DNA from: a virus
Direction: 5' to 3' (one strand)
IMG/VR virus record: IMGVR_UViG_3300011116_000659
Location: 1 to 54,029 of that record
Length of the DNA stretch: 54,029 nt
The position numbers were made by a program, and so were the translations under genes. The notes below the pieces were generated by a model that was not told where the DNA came from, did not search any database, and worked only from the letters and a program-made list of their open reading frames with translations. This document shows positions 1 to 7,970 of this stretch, piece by piece. How positions within the stretch are numbered: the stretch's first letter is position 1; each line of letters starts with the position of its first letter.

Positions 1-500
1 TCCCAAGCCGTGATGAAGACCTTGTTACCAAAGTCAGGGTGGATGAACCTGAGAGGCACAGCCTCCTGACCGGCAAGGATGACCGGCTGCCACGTCGTCC
101 ACTTCGTAACTTCCTCAGCCCACGTCTTACGGGCACTGGCCTTGGTGATGACCAGCTTGAAGTCACGGTGGTCGTAGGCCATGTACACCAGACCACAGAG
201 AGTCTTACCACCACCCGGAGGAATCCAGATAGAGGCACCATCCTTGTGCATGACATGGCGAAGGGCATTCAACTGGTAGGAACGCAGTACACTTGCCATG
301 TCCTGGCGAAAGACGGGGGCCGAAAGGGCTTCCGACGTGGCCGCCCGCCCGTGCGAAGCGTCGAGCGAGGGCGGCAGGACGAGGCCGGTAAGCGGTGCGT
401 AGTTGATGGGCACACGGTATCCGCCTTGCTTGTTCGCGTAGACACCAGGAATATCAATGTCCATCGGGGCATTGGTATTGATGAAGAGTGAACGGCTCAT
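1..500 (-). CDS. SF2 (DEAD/SNF2-like) helicase, N-terminal part, cut by the window edge
   Basis: The gene starts at ATG 500 and stays open to base 1, so only the first 166 residues are present. Residues 72-80 (LRSYQLNAL) resemble the region before motif I of SNF2/DEAD helicases. PPGGGKT at 94-100 is a Walker A motif, and residues 116-134 (LVITKASARKTWAEEVTKW) match the motif Ia strand and helix. The part ends at VFITAW, where this family usually has a strand before the DEAH box, so the Walker B and the second RecA-like domain lie outside the window. It would use ATP to move on or remodel DNA during replication or recombination. Its start overlaps the stop of the upstream small gene by 4 bp (ATGA), which suggests coupled translation. 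Confidence 0.85.
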   Translation of the reverse strand, partial: MSRSLFINTNAPMDIDIPGVYANKQGGYRVPINYAPLTGLVLPPSLDASHGRAATSEALSAPVFRQDMASVLRSYQLNALRHVMHKDGASIWIPPGGGKTLCGLVYMAYDHRDFKLVITKASARKTWAEEVTKWTTWQPVILAGQEAVPLRFIHPDFGNKVFITAW

Positions 501-766
501 AGAATGGGCTCCTCAGAGGCAGGGCAAGGGAAGTACCACTTATTGTTCTCGTCCCGCACCTCAAGAAGGTGGGGGTTCACGATAGATTCAATCGGTCGAA
601 GTGTGGCAGTGAGGGTAGACTGAATCTTGATGTTGTCGTCTGGTGTTACCTCGACTACTCTAAAGATAGAGCTACCGAGCCGACAGATCGTACCCTCAGG
701 GAAGGCGAGGATAAGGTCCATCGTGCCATACTTATGAGATTTCTGTTGACTCTTGTTGTACTTCAC
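497..766 (-). CDS. FPxG-family small protein (member 1)
   Basis: 89 residues from a GTG start preceded by GGAG with a 6-nt spacer. Residues 16-25 read MDLILAFPEG, the signature shared by 13 small proteins in this window, followed by a beta-rich stretch. An alternative ATG at 721 would begin right at the signature. It overlaps the helicase start by 4 bp. Function unknown; the fold is probably a small barrel preceded by a helix (inference from the hydrophobic pattern). Confidence 0.8.
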   Translation of the reverse strand: MKYNKSQQKSHKYGTMDLILAFPEGTICRLGSSIFRVVEVTPDDNIKIQSTLTATLRPIESIVNPHLLEVRDENNKWYFPCPASEEPIL

Positions 767-929
767 GGATTACTCCATTGCTTGACATTCTGGTGTAGCT
801 ATCCGGTCCGACCACGGTATCTGGATGGATTGGTTGTGTTCCAACTATCGTACGTATACCATCGGATGTGTACTCAACAGCATACGTATAGCAGGGGGTA
901 GAGATTGGTTCAGTCAATGTAGGCGTCAT
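732..929 (-). CDS. Small hypothetical protein
   Basis: 65 residues, no recognised domain. It overlaps the next gene by 35 bp and its end carries that gene's ribosome binding site, as expected for coupled phage genes. The ribosome binding site for its own start is weak. It is kept because it fills an otherwise empty gap in a tightly packed operon. Confidence 0.5.
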   Translation of the reverse strand: MTPTLTEPISTPCYTYAVEYTSDGIRTIVGTQPIHPDTVVGPDSYTRMSSNGVIREVQQESTEIS

Positions 930-1095
930 CTGTGTAGGTCTGCCAGAGTTCTGCGTTGTCAGTTACAACCATGTTACCATACACAATATCAACGGCTTCA
1001 TCAGACCCATACACCAGTGGCTCACTACTGACCATGAGTCCGGTGATAGCCCGGTGCTCAATCCCGCTAATGCACAGCTTATACTCAGTGGTCAT
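910..1095 (-). CDS. Small hypothetical protein (MxTEY group)
   Basis: 61 residues starting MTTEYKL. Similar N-termini (MATEYA, MNTEYV) occur in the small genes at 5967-6191 and 5900-5977, so it may be a distant relative. It overlaps both neighbours (4 bp upstream, 20 bp downstream). No known domain. Confidence 0.6.
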   Translation of the reverse strand: MTTEYKLCISGIEHRAITGLMVSSEPLVYGSDEAVDIVYGNMVVTDNAELWQTYTDDAYID

Positions 1096-1283
1096 TGAAT
1101 ATTCAGAAACCGGGTGTAGTGCTGAACCTTATCAGCATGCTTGATAGGAGGCACCGACTCATCACAAACGATTTTCACCTCTATATTAGTTCCACTGTAC
1201 TCTTGCCACAGTGGCACTCCAACGAGCGGCCCCCGTGGGTTCTCATACTCTATTGGACTTAGGTGGATGCAACGTTCAAACAT
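1092..1283 (-). CDS. Small hypothetical protein
   Basis: 63 residues. I chose ATG 1283 over ATG 1295 because GAGG lies 7 nt in front of it and it overlaps the stop of the primase-helicase gene by 8 bp (ATGTTTGA). The sequence is beta-rich and acidic in the middle. Function unknown. Confidence 0.6.
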   Translation of the reverse strand: MFERCIHLSPIEYENPRGPLVGVPLWQEYSGTNIEVKIVCDESVPPIKHADKVQHYTRFLNIQ

Positions 1284-4041
1284 CGAGCACCTCAACGGAT
1301 TCCTCGATAGTGATAGGCTCTACGGTCTGAGCCTTTGCGCGGATACCGAGCAGACTTTCCTTGTTCGCGCGCCAGAGACGGTCAGAGCTACCCGCCATCC
1401 GAGTCGGCCAGCGGTAGTCGTTGCCTTGATACCGTTCAAGCAGACCCCGGCGTGCCCAAGTAGCGGTGAGCGTGGTAGGGCTACCAGGGAATCCGGTATC
1501 TTTCAGGAACTTCTGAACGGCCGGAGCATTGAAGTACATTTCCGTCCAGTTATCTCCGCCATCCCACCTACCCAGCCAACCCCCCGTCGGGCCAGTGCCC
1601 CGGTTGTCAACCGTGTAGAAGTTATGACGGTGTGAGAGTGCCCAGGAGTAGAAGGCTGCGAAGGAACGGAGCGCCGGGTCTACCACACCCGACTGCTGGT
1701 CAATCTCAATGAGCGCGTCGGCCAACAGACGGCATACCTCCCCAGGGTCGAAGTCGGGATGGTCCACTCCGCTATCACGGAGCGTCTTCTTGATGAGAGA
1801 ACCGGCGAGGTCAATCACAGCGATATGCGAGGATACGCGGTCGGCAGCGGAATGCTTGCTACCCAAGTAAGTCAGCCACTTGTCACGACGCTTTGCCCAC
1901 TGACCACGTAGTACCTCGGAAGAATACCCGGTCATGGTCTGCACAACAGCCGGACCCAGCGTGCCATAGTTAGCATACATCGGGTCGGCAATCGGTGCAA
2001 CGATACGGCTCACCTCGCCACCCGTAAGCGCGTCGAATGGTGGCGCTTGGATAGACAGAAGCCGCGCACGGGCACCCCCGGACTGGCCCAAGCCATAGAT
2101 TGGCTCCTCACCCGTAGAGAACAGGACGAGGTTCCACTGACTTGATGCCTCCAGACCACCGGGCTTACCACGTCCACGCCCCTCACCGGACACGGCGCGG
2201 TAGATAGCCCACTCAAGAGCCTGAGTCAGCCTATCACCGGACTCACTCGCGGTCTTCGTGTCATCGAGGAACATAGGCAGGTGCCCAAGGAAGGCAGCCT
2301 TGCGCTCAAACCCTACCTTGGTGTTATCCCACGACGCCTCACAGTCGATAGGCTTGGCGAAGACGCTCTCAGCCATACGCATCGACGTGGTCTTACCAGT
2401 GCCAGTGCCCGAGGCCCACTCAAAGGCGAAGCTCTGACACCCTACCCGTTGCAGCAGAGGAGAGGCGACGGCGGCCATGATACCGACCACTGCCATCGGA
2501 TAGGCAAGCAACTTGTGGAACCCCTGGGCCCACCCGCCGAGGGTGCCCACGGACTGGTAAGAGCGCGCGAGCTTCGCCGTCCCGTCCGCCGGGGTCTGCA
2601 CAAGCTCACGCATCATACCATCGTCGCCGGCAATCCAGGTGTTACCCATGAGGAAGCTGTCACCGAACCAGCCCAGACGAGAAGCGGTCATCTGCACGGG
2701 GATACGGGCACGATTGTGAGACACAAACTCAGAGAAGAACCGGGTAAGCTCTTTCTTGTTACTCTCGTTCACGTCCAGCCCCATACGACCGGCGCGCTCC
2801 GTGAGCTTGTTCGCGGACCCACACTCATCCCGGCGCAGCACTACGCTGTGAGTACCATGGTGAGTGATGTGGGACCACTCGATCTTCCACCACTCATCGT
2901 GTGTCTCACCATCCTGGTACAGCTTCGTGACCAGCGGTGCCGTGAAGCTGATGACGCGGTACTTGTCCCCACCTGCCTCCTTACGCTTCTTCTTACTGCC
3001 GTCATTCTTCCCCTCCTCCTGGGCACTCTGGTTCAACGCGACCAGGGCGTGAGAGGTGGAGCGGAGATAAGGCACAGGGTAGATGAACTCACCGACACCG
3101 AGGGACTGCTTGACAGCCCACGTCATACCGGCAGGGTGATTGTGGTTGGCAGAGGTACAGGAGATATAGAGAACCCCCCGCACGAACCGTGCCCAGGCAG
3201 AGTAGCTACCCGAGGTATTCGCAGTATCCTTGTGTGGGCACTGACACCGTGCCTTACCAGGCTCAGAGGGCCGCGAGTAGGTGACGATATCTTCCGGGGT
3301 AATCTGACTGACCAGCGTGGTCTGCATAGGGTCGGCTTCCCATTCAATGAAGGAATCGCCAACCTCGGACTCTTCCGCCAGCGGGACAGACACCTTGGTA
3401 TTGAGGGTGCCCAACTCTTCGGGCACACCAGCCATAGCACCGGGCTCTACCTCAACGGAGGGAGCCGTGGGCACACGGAGCGCAGCCGTGTTGATGTAGT
3501 TGGACATACCAGGCACGGGGAGAACGTGCAGACGGCTCGGCTCACAGCACGTCTTATCAACGACCAGCCCTTCCGTGGGCATAGGCTTCCCCTTGCCGCC
3601 CCGATGCACAACAATCGTGCTCCCGAGTTCGGCGGCGATACCTTCCCACTCGTGCCCTACCTGAGAGATAGGGATAGGGGTAGCCAGGGGGATGACGACG
3701 CGGGCACGCACGGCGCCGGGACGGGACTGCCACGTCTCCCAGGCATAGTAGCCACAGCCCAGCGTATCAAAGGTATCCGTGATATCCTGGAACGTAGCGC
3801 CGTTCGACTCATCGACATCGAACACAATCGACGTGACCCGCGTGACAGACAGCGCGTCCAGCTTAGGGTGTGTGTCATCACACTCAGCGTATAGAGCACA
3901 CCAATGGGTGAGCTTCGTCGGCGCGGGCGTAGCTTCAAGCTTGGTGAGAAGACTCTGAATCGTCGTAGGCCATGTGACCACGACCTTCTTTGCATTGACG
4001 GTCGAGCGGTCGTAGACCCCATGCAACATATAGAACAGCAT
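1276..4041 (-). CDS. Primase-helicase: AEP-like N-terminus, DUF927-type ATPase C-terminus
   Basis: 921 residues. The N-terminal part looks like an archaeo-eukaryotic-type primase: FDVDE at 74-78 supplies the metal-binding D-x-D, ARVVIPLA at 113-120 a basic strand, and EPSRLHVLP at 167-175 the usual D...SR...LP end. C266, C268, H270, C295 and H300/H302 could bind zinc. The C-terminal half has Walker A SGTGTGKTT at 544-552 and Walker B MFLDD at 590-594, as in DUF927/D5-like SF3 helicases, with a helix-rich tail. It probably primes and unwinds DNA at the replication fork. It sits just downstream of a ribbon-helix-helix gene. Domain names are from memory of the families; the motifs are visible. 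Confidence 0.85.
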   Translation of the reverse strand: MLFYMLHGVYDRSTVNAKKVVVTWPTTIQSLLTKLEATPAPTKLTHWCALYAECDDTHPKLDALSVTRVTSIVFDVDESNGATFQDITDTFDTLGCGYYAWETWQSRPGAVRARVVIPLATPIPISQVGHEWEGIAAELGSTIVVHRGGKGKPMPTEGLVVDKTCCEPSRLHVLPVPGMSNYINTAALRVPTAPSVEVEPGAMAGVPEELGTLNTKVSVPLAEESEVGDSFIEWEADPMQTTLVSQITPEDIVTYSRPSEPGKARCQCPHKDTANTSGSYSAWARFVRGVLYISCTSANHNHPAGMTWAVKQSLGVGEFIYPVPYLRSTSHALVALNQSAQEEGKNDGSKKKRKEAGGDKYRVISFTAPLVTKLYQDGETHDEWWKIEWSHITHHGTHSVVLRRDECGSANKLTERAGRMGLDVNESNKKELTRFFSEFVSHNRARIPVQMTASRLGWFGDSFLMGNTWIAGDDGMMRELVQTPADGTAKLARSYQSVGTLGGWAQGFHKLLAYPMAVVGIMAAVASPLLQRVGCQSFAFEWASGTGTGKTTSMRMAESVFAKPIDCEASWDNTKVGFERKAAFLGHLPMFLDDTKTASESGDRLTQALEWAIYRAVSGEGRGRGKPGGLEASSQWNLVLFSTGEEPIYGLGQSGGARARLLSIQAPPFDALTGGEVSRIVAPIADPMYANYGTLGPAVVQTMTGYSSEVLRGQWAKRRDKWLTYLGSKHSAADRVSSHIAVIDLAGSLIKKTLRDSGVDHPDFDPGEVCRLLADALIEIDQQSGVVDPALRSFAAFYSWALSHRHNFYTVDNRGTGPTGGWLGRWDGGDNWTEMYFNAPAVQKFLKDTGFPGSPTTLTATWARRGLLERYQGNDYRWPTRMAGSSDRLWRANKESLLGIRAKAQTVEPITIEESVEVLDV

Positions 4042-4043
4042 GA

Positions 4044-4247
4044 CTATCCTGCGAGTTCATTGGTTCGCTTCACACGGGCATCGACGACGGAGTTGACAAC
4101 CTCCGCCAAGTCAGGGTGGTCCTTCACATGCTTGTCAATCAGTGTCTCAATGAGGGCAGACGGCTGCATACCTTGAAGGTGACACAGTGCCTCGAAAGCG
4201 TACTGAGTACGCTGGTCGGCTCGGTATGAGCGGTGGACAGTAGCCAT
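4044..4247 (-). CDS. Ribbon-helix-helix-like small DNA-binding protein
   Basis: 67 residues: a short basic strand (ATVHRSYR), then two helices separated by a GMQPS turn (about residues 11-26 and 30-43). This is the plan of Arc/MetJ-type ribbon-helix-helix regulators. Its start overlaps the previous stop (TAATG) and it ends 2 bp before the primase-helicase gene, so it could be a regulator of replication genes. The fold is inferred from pattern only. Confidence 0.65.
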   Translation of the reverse strand: MATVHRSYRADQRTQYAFEALCHLQGMQPSALIETLIDKHVKDHPDLAEVVNSVVDARVKRTNELAG

Positions 4248-4513
4248 TATTCCTTCTCCGTGATAAGTTCGATTTCGTGTGGAAACATGATGCGAAGTAG
4301 AACCTCTGAGTACTGGACCCGAATCCCATCAAGGATGTAAGACTCGACCACCCCTATCCACCCAGGGCGTACCTCACTATATGGGCAGCTTAGCACCCGT
4401 ACCTTAGCACCAATGGGAAAGGCGAGAATGAGGTCAAGTGATACCCCCGGCTCGATTTCCACCATATCCGCGGGACCGCTCCCGTGCCACGTCGGCACCG
4501 AAGGATTGCTCAT
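4247..4513 (-). CDS. FPxG-family small protein (member 2)
   Basis: 88 residues. The start at 4513 is set by AGGAG 8 nt upstream and an ATGA overlap with the preceding gene; a longer reading from 4567 has no such support. The signature SLDLILAFPIGAKV follows an acidic N-terminal segment of about 24 residues. The second half has alternating hydrophobic strands (GWIGVVESYI, IRVQYSEVLL). Confidence 0.85.
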   Translation of the reverse strand: MSNPSVPTWHGSGPADMVEIEPGVSLDLILAFPIGAKVRVLSCPYSEVRPGWIGVVESYILDGIRVQYSEVLLRIMFPHEIELITEKE

Positions 4514-4746
4514 GGTACGTTCTCCTCTTCTGGACGGATGATACGAACGTTCGCTATTAGCATCCATGCCTGCCGGTGATTACTCTCACTATGGTCAAGC
4601 TTCACATGTAGTGCATAGCTTCCCGGGATAGGTTCTGAGTGACCGACGACAACCGCACTCCGCTCCATGCTCTCATGCCATACATGGGCACCTATGGGGT
4701 ACCGTAGGATGAGGTCGAACATGCTATTGATGTCACTCATAGTCAT
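4510..4746 (-). CDS. FPxG-family small protein (member 3)
   Basis: 78 residues with FDLILRYPIGAHV near residues 9-21, then SAVVVGHSEP. The VVGH/VVGY second motif recurs in other members. ATG 4740 is an equally possible start. It overlaps the next member by 4 bp. Confidence 0.85.
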   Translation of the reverse strand: MTMSDINSMFDLILRYPIGAHVWHESMERSAVVVGHSEPIPGSYALHVKLDHSESNHRQAWMLIANVRIIRPEEENVP

Positions 4747-4927
4747 CTGCCGTTAGTAATACTGAGTAGTCTGTATATTTGAATGTCTCAGACTTGACTG
4801 TCTCATTCAACTTCTGGCCATAGGCGGCGAAGATAGTGAAGGTGATGTGACTCCGGATGACAGGATCAATCACATTATCTATCCCTACATAGCATAGCTC
4901 TGGCTCGCACTCTTCATTATCCGGCAT
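4733..4927 (-). CDS. Small hypothetical protein
   Basis: 64 residues from ATG 4927, which has GGAG 6 nt upstream; the TTG at 4933 is less likely. Acidic, with one hydrophobic strand (SHITFTIFAAYG). It does not show the FPxG signature although it lies between members. Function unknown. Confidence 0.6.
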   Translation of the reverse strand: MPDNEECEPELCYVGIDNVIDPVIRSHITFTIFAAYGQKLNETVKSETFKYTDYSVLLTADDYE

Positions 4928-5081
4928 CGTCAACTCCGACCATGGTGTCGTCTTCTATGAGCATGGTGCTAACATCCTGGTAACGGTCAATCGGATTATA
5001 GCCGAAGAACCAGTCGGTCATCGCCTCACCGTCATCAGCGTAGTTACGGTGCTCGATAAGATGGCACTCTTCGATGGTCAT
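4917..5081 (-). CDS. Very small hypothetical protein
   Basis: 54 residues starting MTIEECHLIEHRNYADDG and ending in an acidic tail. The start overlaps the stop of the preceding gene as ATGA and the end overlaps the following gene, which supports it despite its length. No known domain. Confidence 0.6.
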   Translation of the reverse strand: MTIEECHLIEHRNYADDGEAMTDWFFGYNPIDRYQDVSTMLIEDDTMVGVDDAG

Positions 5082-5293
5082 GGGTGCGTCTCAGTGACAA
5101 ACTCAAGCTGCACCCAGCGTACATTACTATGCCGCATCGAGAGTGCCGGGACATCACGACCACCCATCCGGACAGTCGTATGTCCGACCACGACATCCTT
5201 CTCATTGAGCATGGAGTGGTAGAGCCAGGTACCCACGGGGTACAGGAGTATGATGTCCATAAGGGACAACGTCTCACGTTCCTTGACAGTCAT
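5078..5293 (-). CDS. FPxG-family small protein (member 4)
   Basis: 71 residues: LMDIILLYPVGTWL at 11-24, then KDVVVGHTTV, then a strand pair ending VQLEFVTE. AAGGTG precedes the start with an 8-nt spacer. It has 4-bp overlaps with both neighbours. Confidence 0.85.
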   Translation of the reverse strand: MTVKERETLSLMDIILLYPVGTWLYHSMLNEKDVVVGHTTVRMGGRDVPALSMRHSNVRWVQLEFVTETHP

Positions 5294-5487
5294 GATATCA
5301 CCTTGAGGTCATCTAACTGACCGTATGTGATCCGGATACGTCTATCAGTATGCAACGTAGACATGAGGAGGACAGGCAAGCCGAGCCGTGTGCTATACCC
5401 GATGACGGTCCGTGTCTCCCCCATGCTCTCATGATACACGACCGTACCAATAGGGAATCGAAGCATCAAGTCCATCATTGACATCAT
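5290..5487 (-). CDS. FPxG-family small protein (member 5)
   Basis: 65 residues, close to the minimal form of the family: MDLMLRFPIGTVV at 5-17, RTVIGYSTR, and a C-terminal IRITYGQLDDLKVI strand-turn-strand. GAGG stands 7 nt before the start. It forms a tandem array with members 4, 6 and 7. Confidence 0.85.
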   Translation of the reverse strand: MMSMMDLMLRFPIGTVVYHESMGETRTVIGYSTRLGLPVLLMSTLHTDRRIRITYGQLDDLKVIS

Positions 5488-5699
5488 GGCAGTACCTCAA
5501 TCTCATCAAGGCTTTCCCAGAAGGAATCTTGGATACCAGGACCATGTGAGATAATCAGACGCCAGTAGTTGTACACTTGTCCGTATCCCGCGACGGTGCC
5601 CTCGCTATGTCGCAAGTTCTTGAGACGGTTGTGCTTGACTCGGGCACCGATAGGAAACCGGAGCACCAAGTCAAGGGGTGGCTCTTTATTCAGAGACAT
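5484..5699 (-). CDS. FPxG-family small protein (member 6)
   Basis: 71 residues with LDLVLRFPIGARV at 9-21 and GTVAGYGQVY, ending ESLDEIEVLP. I prefer ATG 5699 because it overlaps the preceding stop by 14 bp and begins near the conserved segment; the longer reading from 5771 would add 24 residues unlike the family. Its N-terminal part closely resembles member 11 at 48782-48982. Confidence 0.85.
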   Translation of the reverse strand: MSLNKEPPLDLVLRFPIGARVKHNRLKNLRHSEGTVAGYGQVYNYWRLIISHGPGIQDSFWESLDEIEVLP

Positions 5700-5919
5700 T
5701 GGGATACACCATATCCATGCAGTATCCCATCGTGTACGTAACAGACACACCGTCCGCGGTGTATCCCTCAACAGAGGAATCCTGATAGCAGAGGTGAGAC
5801 GTTACCTCGACCCAGCCATTGAAGCAGTCACGCCACTTGGTACCAACAGGGAAGTGAAGCATCTGCTCCATAGGAGAGAGCGTCGAAGAGGGGAAAGTCT
5901 TATCGGACTGCTCGGGCAT
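5686..5919 (-). CDS. FPxG-family small protein (member 7)
   Basis: 77 residues, with MEQMLHFPVGTKW at 17-29 after a Ser/Thr-rich N-terminus. GGAG lies 6 nt before the start. The second motif is weaker (WVEVTSHLCY) than in members 3-6, so this is a diverged copy. Confidence 0.8.
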   Translation of the reverse strand: MPEQSDKTFPSSTLSPMEQMLHFPVGTKWRDCFNGWVEVTSHLCYQDSSVEGYTADGVSVTYTMGYCMDMVYPNVSE

Positions 5920-5977
5920 AGTCTACTCCAGATTGAATGTACTTGGGTGATTGGACGACGACGTACTCAGTGTTCAT
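5900..5977 (-). CDS. 25-residue ORF, probably a truncated paralogue
   Basis: It reads MNTEYVVVQSPKYIQSGVDY and then five more residues before TAA. The VxxSPKY segment matches VYVSPKYV in the gene at 6181-6381, and the MNTEY start matches MATEY at 5967-6191. It overlaps its neighbours by 11 and 20 bp. It could be a remnant of a lost small gene or simply a coupling peptide. Confidence 0.35.
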   Translation of the reverse strand: MNTEYVVVQSPKYIQSGVDYARAVR

Positions 5978-6191
5978 GTTTGGTATACCATATATTCTTC
6001 CTGTATTCATCATCCCCCCACACCTTGACGGGCGAGTTATATGGTAGCCGCATGATACTCATTGTCCCTGACTGAACGTATCCCATCTGGGAGTTACCAT
6101 AGTCACCTCTACCAGACACGACCATACTCCCCTGTGACGTACTGTCTACAGTCCAGTAGGTATCATCAGCGATGGCATACTCAGTCGCCAT
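5967..6191 (-). CDS. Small hypothetical protein (MxTEY group)
   Basis: 74 residues from ATG 6191, with GGGGTGG just upstream; the reading from 6338 is longer but overlaps the previous gene almost completely. It is rich in Gly, Ser and Tyr with alternating strands. No known domain. Confidence 0.65.
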   Translation of the reverse strand: MATEYAIADDTYWTVDSTSQGSMVVSGRGDYGNSQMGYVQSGTMSIMRLPYNSPVKVWGDDEYRKNIWYTKHEH

Positions 6192-6381
6192 CGTCCACCC
6201 CCTGTATCCCATGGGTAAACACCTGGATAGGGCTATCATCCATTGTGATGCCAGCCTCATGGGTCCAAACATTATTGTCTGTATCACTGTATCCATAGCC
6301 GCCACTACGCAGAAACCTGAGCCGTGCGTTGACCACATACTTAGGACTTACATATACATGTTCAGTGTGCTCATCGGTCAC
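6181..6381 (-). CDS. Small hypothetical protein
   Basis: 66 residues from a GTG that overlaps the preceding stop as GTGA. HVYVSPKYVVNARLRFL near residues 8-24 is partly shared with the 25-residue ORF at 5900. Function unknown. Confidence 0.6.
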   Translation of the reverse strand: MTDEHTEHVYVSPKYVVNARLRFLRSGGYGYSDTDNNVWTHEAGITMDDSPIQVFTHGIQGVDDGD

Positions 6382-6587
6382 TTGAGCCCCCGACTTGGGA
6401 ATGGTGGCAGGCTAATGACAAGCCCAACAACTGAGTACACCTCTTCTGTTCTATACCTTGAATCACCATACACACCTACACCGTATACTTGTGCATAGTC
6501 ATTCGAGTTATAGAACCCGTCGAAGAGGCCCAGGCTATTAGTTGCCCAAGCCTCTTCAACATACTCAGTGTCCTTACGAGTGGACAC
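6378..6587 (-). CDS. Small hypothetical protein
   Basis: 69 residues from GTG 6587, overlapping the upstream gene by 14 bp. It has Tyr/Gly/Val-rich strands (VYGVGVYGDSRY) and a hydrophobic stretch (VYSVVGLVISLPPF) near the C-terminus. Function unknown. Confidence 0.6.
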   Translation of the reverse strand: MSTRKDTEYVEEAWATNSLGLFDGFYNSNDYAQVYGVGVYGDSRYRTEEVYSVVGLVISLPPFPSRGLK

Positions 6588-6903
6588 TACCCTGCTTCTC
6601 CCACTCGGCGGCGGCGGGCTCAGTGCAGAACATCACAGCGGTGACATCCTGGAGCGTGATACGAAGGACCGCCGGACCGATGCGGGCTTCCCCGATGGGC
6701 CCACACGAGGCGAGCCCCATGAAGCCCTTGTTGTCACTGTTCCACGAGAGACAGTTACGGCAGCGGTACACCTTCATGGTACGCTTCTCATGGTCCGCCT
6801 CATCGATGTACCCGAAGAACACACCGCGGTGTGCCGTGCAGATAACGACGGGGACGTAACCAGTGGGGACGGTGACTTCGGGCTGAGACTCAAACTTGTT
6901 CAT
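6574..6903 (-). CDS. Conserved phage protein, resembles DUF6948
   Basis: 109 residues from ATG 6903, 1 bp after the previous stop; an in-frame extension to 7026 overlaps the upstream gene and is rejected. The order VVICTAHRGVFFGYI, then an RNCLSW strand, then SDNKGFMGLASCGP, then VLRITLQDVTAVMF is the pattern I associate with DUF6948 phage proteins. A small beta-rich protein of unknown role. The family assignment is from memory. Confidence 0.6.
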   Translation of the reverse strand: MNKFESQPEVTVPTGYVPVVICTAHRGVFFGYIDEADHEKRTMKVYRCRNCLSWNSDNKGFMGLASCGPIGEARIGPAVLRITLQDVTAVMFCTEPAAAEWEKQGSVHS

Positions 6904-6904
6904 G

Positions 6905-7759
6905 TCAGTAGTTCCGTGAGAGAGGAAGGTCGTTGATGGATTCGATGTCGAAGGAGAACGTAGCGAGGTTGAAGATAACCTGAGCCGTACGATACCGCTC
7001 GGGCATAGCGGTACGCTCAGGGTCAATCAGAATGGCAGTGCCCTTGAATGATGGAATGTGGTCGAAGCCAGCCTCCTTGAAGAGAGGAAGAAGATAGGGA
7101 GAACGAGAGCTACGTGGGTCACGCGGTAGGTTACCGGTAAGTTGTTCGGTATCCAGCTTGTATGACCTACTGGAGGGAAGGAGAGGTACGGTACGGAACG
7201 TGTTCGGATTCTCTACCATATCAAGATAGGTGGCCACGTTGTACCTGAACACGGGGTTCGACGGAGACTTACCAGTCGGATAAGTAGTGTACGTCAGGCA
7301 GGGCTCTACTCCCCAATCCCGTGAACGCCGAGCGATATAGCTGATTTCGATGTAGCTCTTTGCCCTACCATAAGGACCCTCGTAATGGACCTTGAGGGCA
7401 GCGGACACACCCGCTTCCATACGGGAATAGAGCCCATACTTATAGATGCGCTGCTGCTCATCCGGCGTGCGCTTGGTAACACGGACCGGGGTGAACGGCT
7501 TCGCCTTCCGCCAAAGCTGCTCGTCACCATAGCCCAGACTCGCACCATCCTTATCCTTGCCGGTGATACGGGACAGGCAGCACACCCGTACCTTGGGGTC
7601 CATTTCCCAGAGCAGGCGGGAGCCGGCATACCCCGGGCAGTCGAGCATCACACGGCGCCCGTCAGACATGAGAGCGATACGATGGGTACCCTTACCCCCC
7701 TCCGTGAAAGAGCACGGGACCACGGCGATATCGACAATCTTGGCTTTGTTCTTACCCAT
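6905..7759 (-). CDS. Hypothetical protein
   Basis: 284 residues with a Lys-rich start (MGKNKAKIVD). The first 60 residues form strands typical of a small barrel (HRIALMSDGRRVMLDC), followed by a mixed alpha/beta body rich in Tyr and Arg. I see no catalytic motif. It lies at the downstream end of the group that includes the DUF6744-like, VWA and MoxR genes. Function unknown. Confidence 0.75.
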   Translation of the reverse strand: MGKNKAKIVDIAVVPCSFTEGGKGTHRIALMSDGRRVMLDCPGYAGSRLLWEMDPKVRVCCLSRITGKDKDGASLGYGDEQLWRKAKPFTPVRVTKRTPDEQQRIYKYGLYSRMEAGVSAALKVHYEGPYGRAKSYIEISYIARRSRDWGVEPCLTYTTYPTGKSPSNPVFRYNVATYLDMVENPNTFRTVPLLPSSRSYKLDTEQLTGNLPRDPRSSRSPYLLPLFKEAGFDHIPSFKGTAILIDPERTAMPERYRTAQVIFNLATFSFDIESINDLPLSRNY

Positions 7760-7970
7760 GTTTGATTCCCCAGATTCCAGTGTTGTAGTAACTATGATTT
7801 GGACTCACGACATCCCACAACTCAAGTGGACACCCTTTGACATAGTAGACTCCTGTAGTCCAGTGAGACCTACCATATCTGCTTACGTTATGGGCGAAGG
7901 CTTCCATACCAACTTTGTATGGTGACACCTCTGGTATGTAGATCACACCACCTAGGCATACCTCTTTCAT
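7752..7970 (-). CDS. Small hypothetical protein
   Basis: 72 residues from ATG 7970, which overlaps the preceding stop as ATGA; a start at 7982 is possible. It contains several aromatic residues and two short strands, with no known domain. Confidence 0.6.
   Translation of the reverse strand: MKEVCLGGVIYIPEVSPYKVGMEAFAHNVSRYGRSHWTTGVYYVKGCPLELWDVVSPNHSYYNTGIWGIKHG

Noticed and set aside
2281-3894. 537-codon plus-strand ORF opposite the primase-helicase gene
   Set aside because: It lies inside a gene with clear Walker and primase motifs; its product is Arg/His/Gly-rich with no domain, as expected for an antisense shadow in GC-rich DNA.
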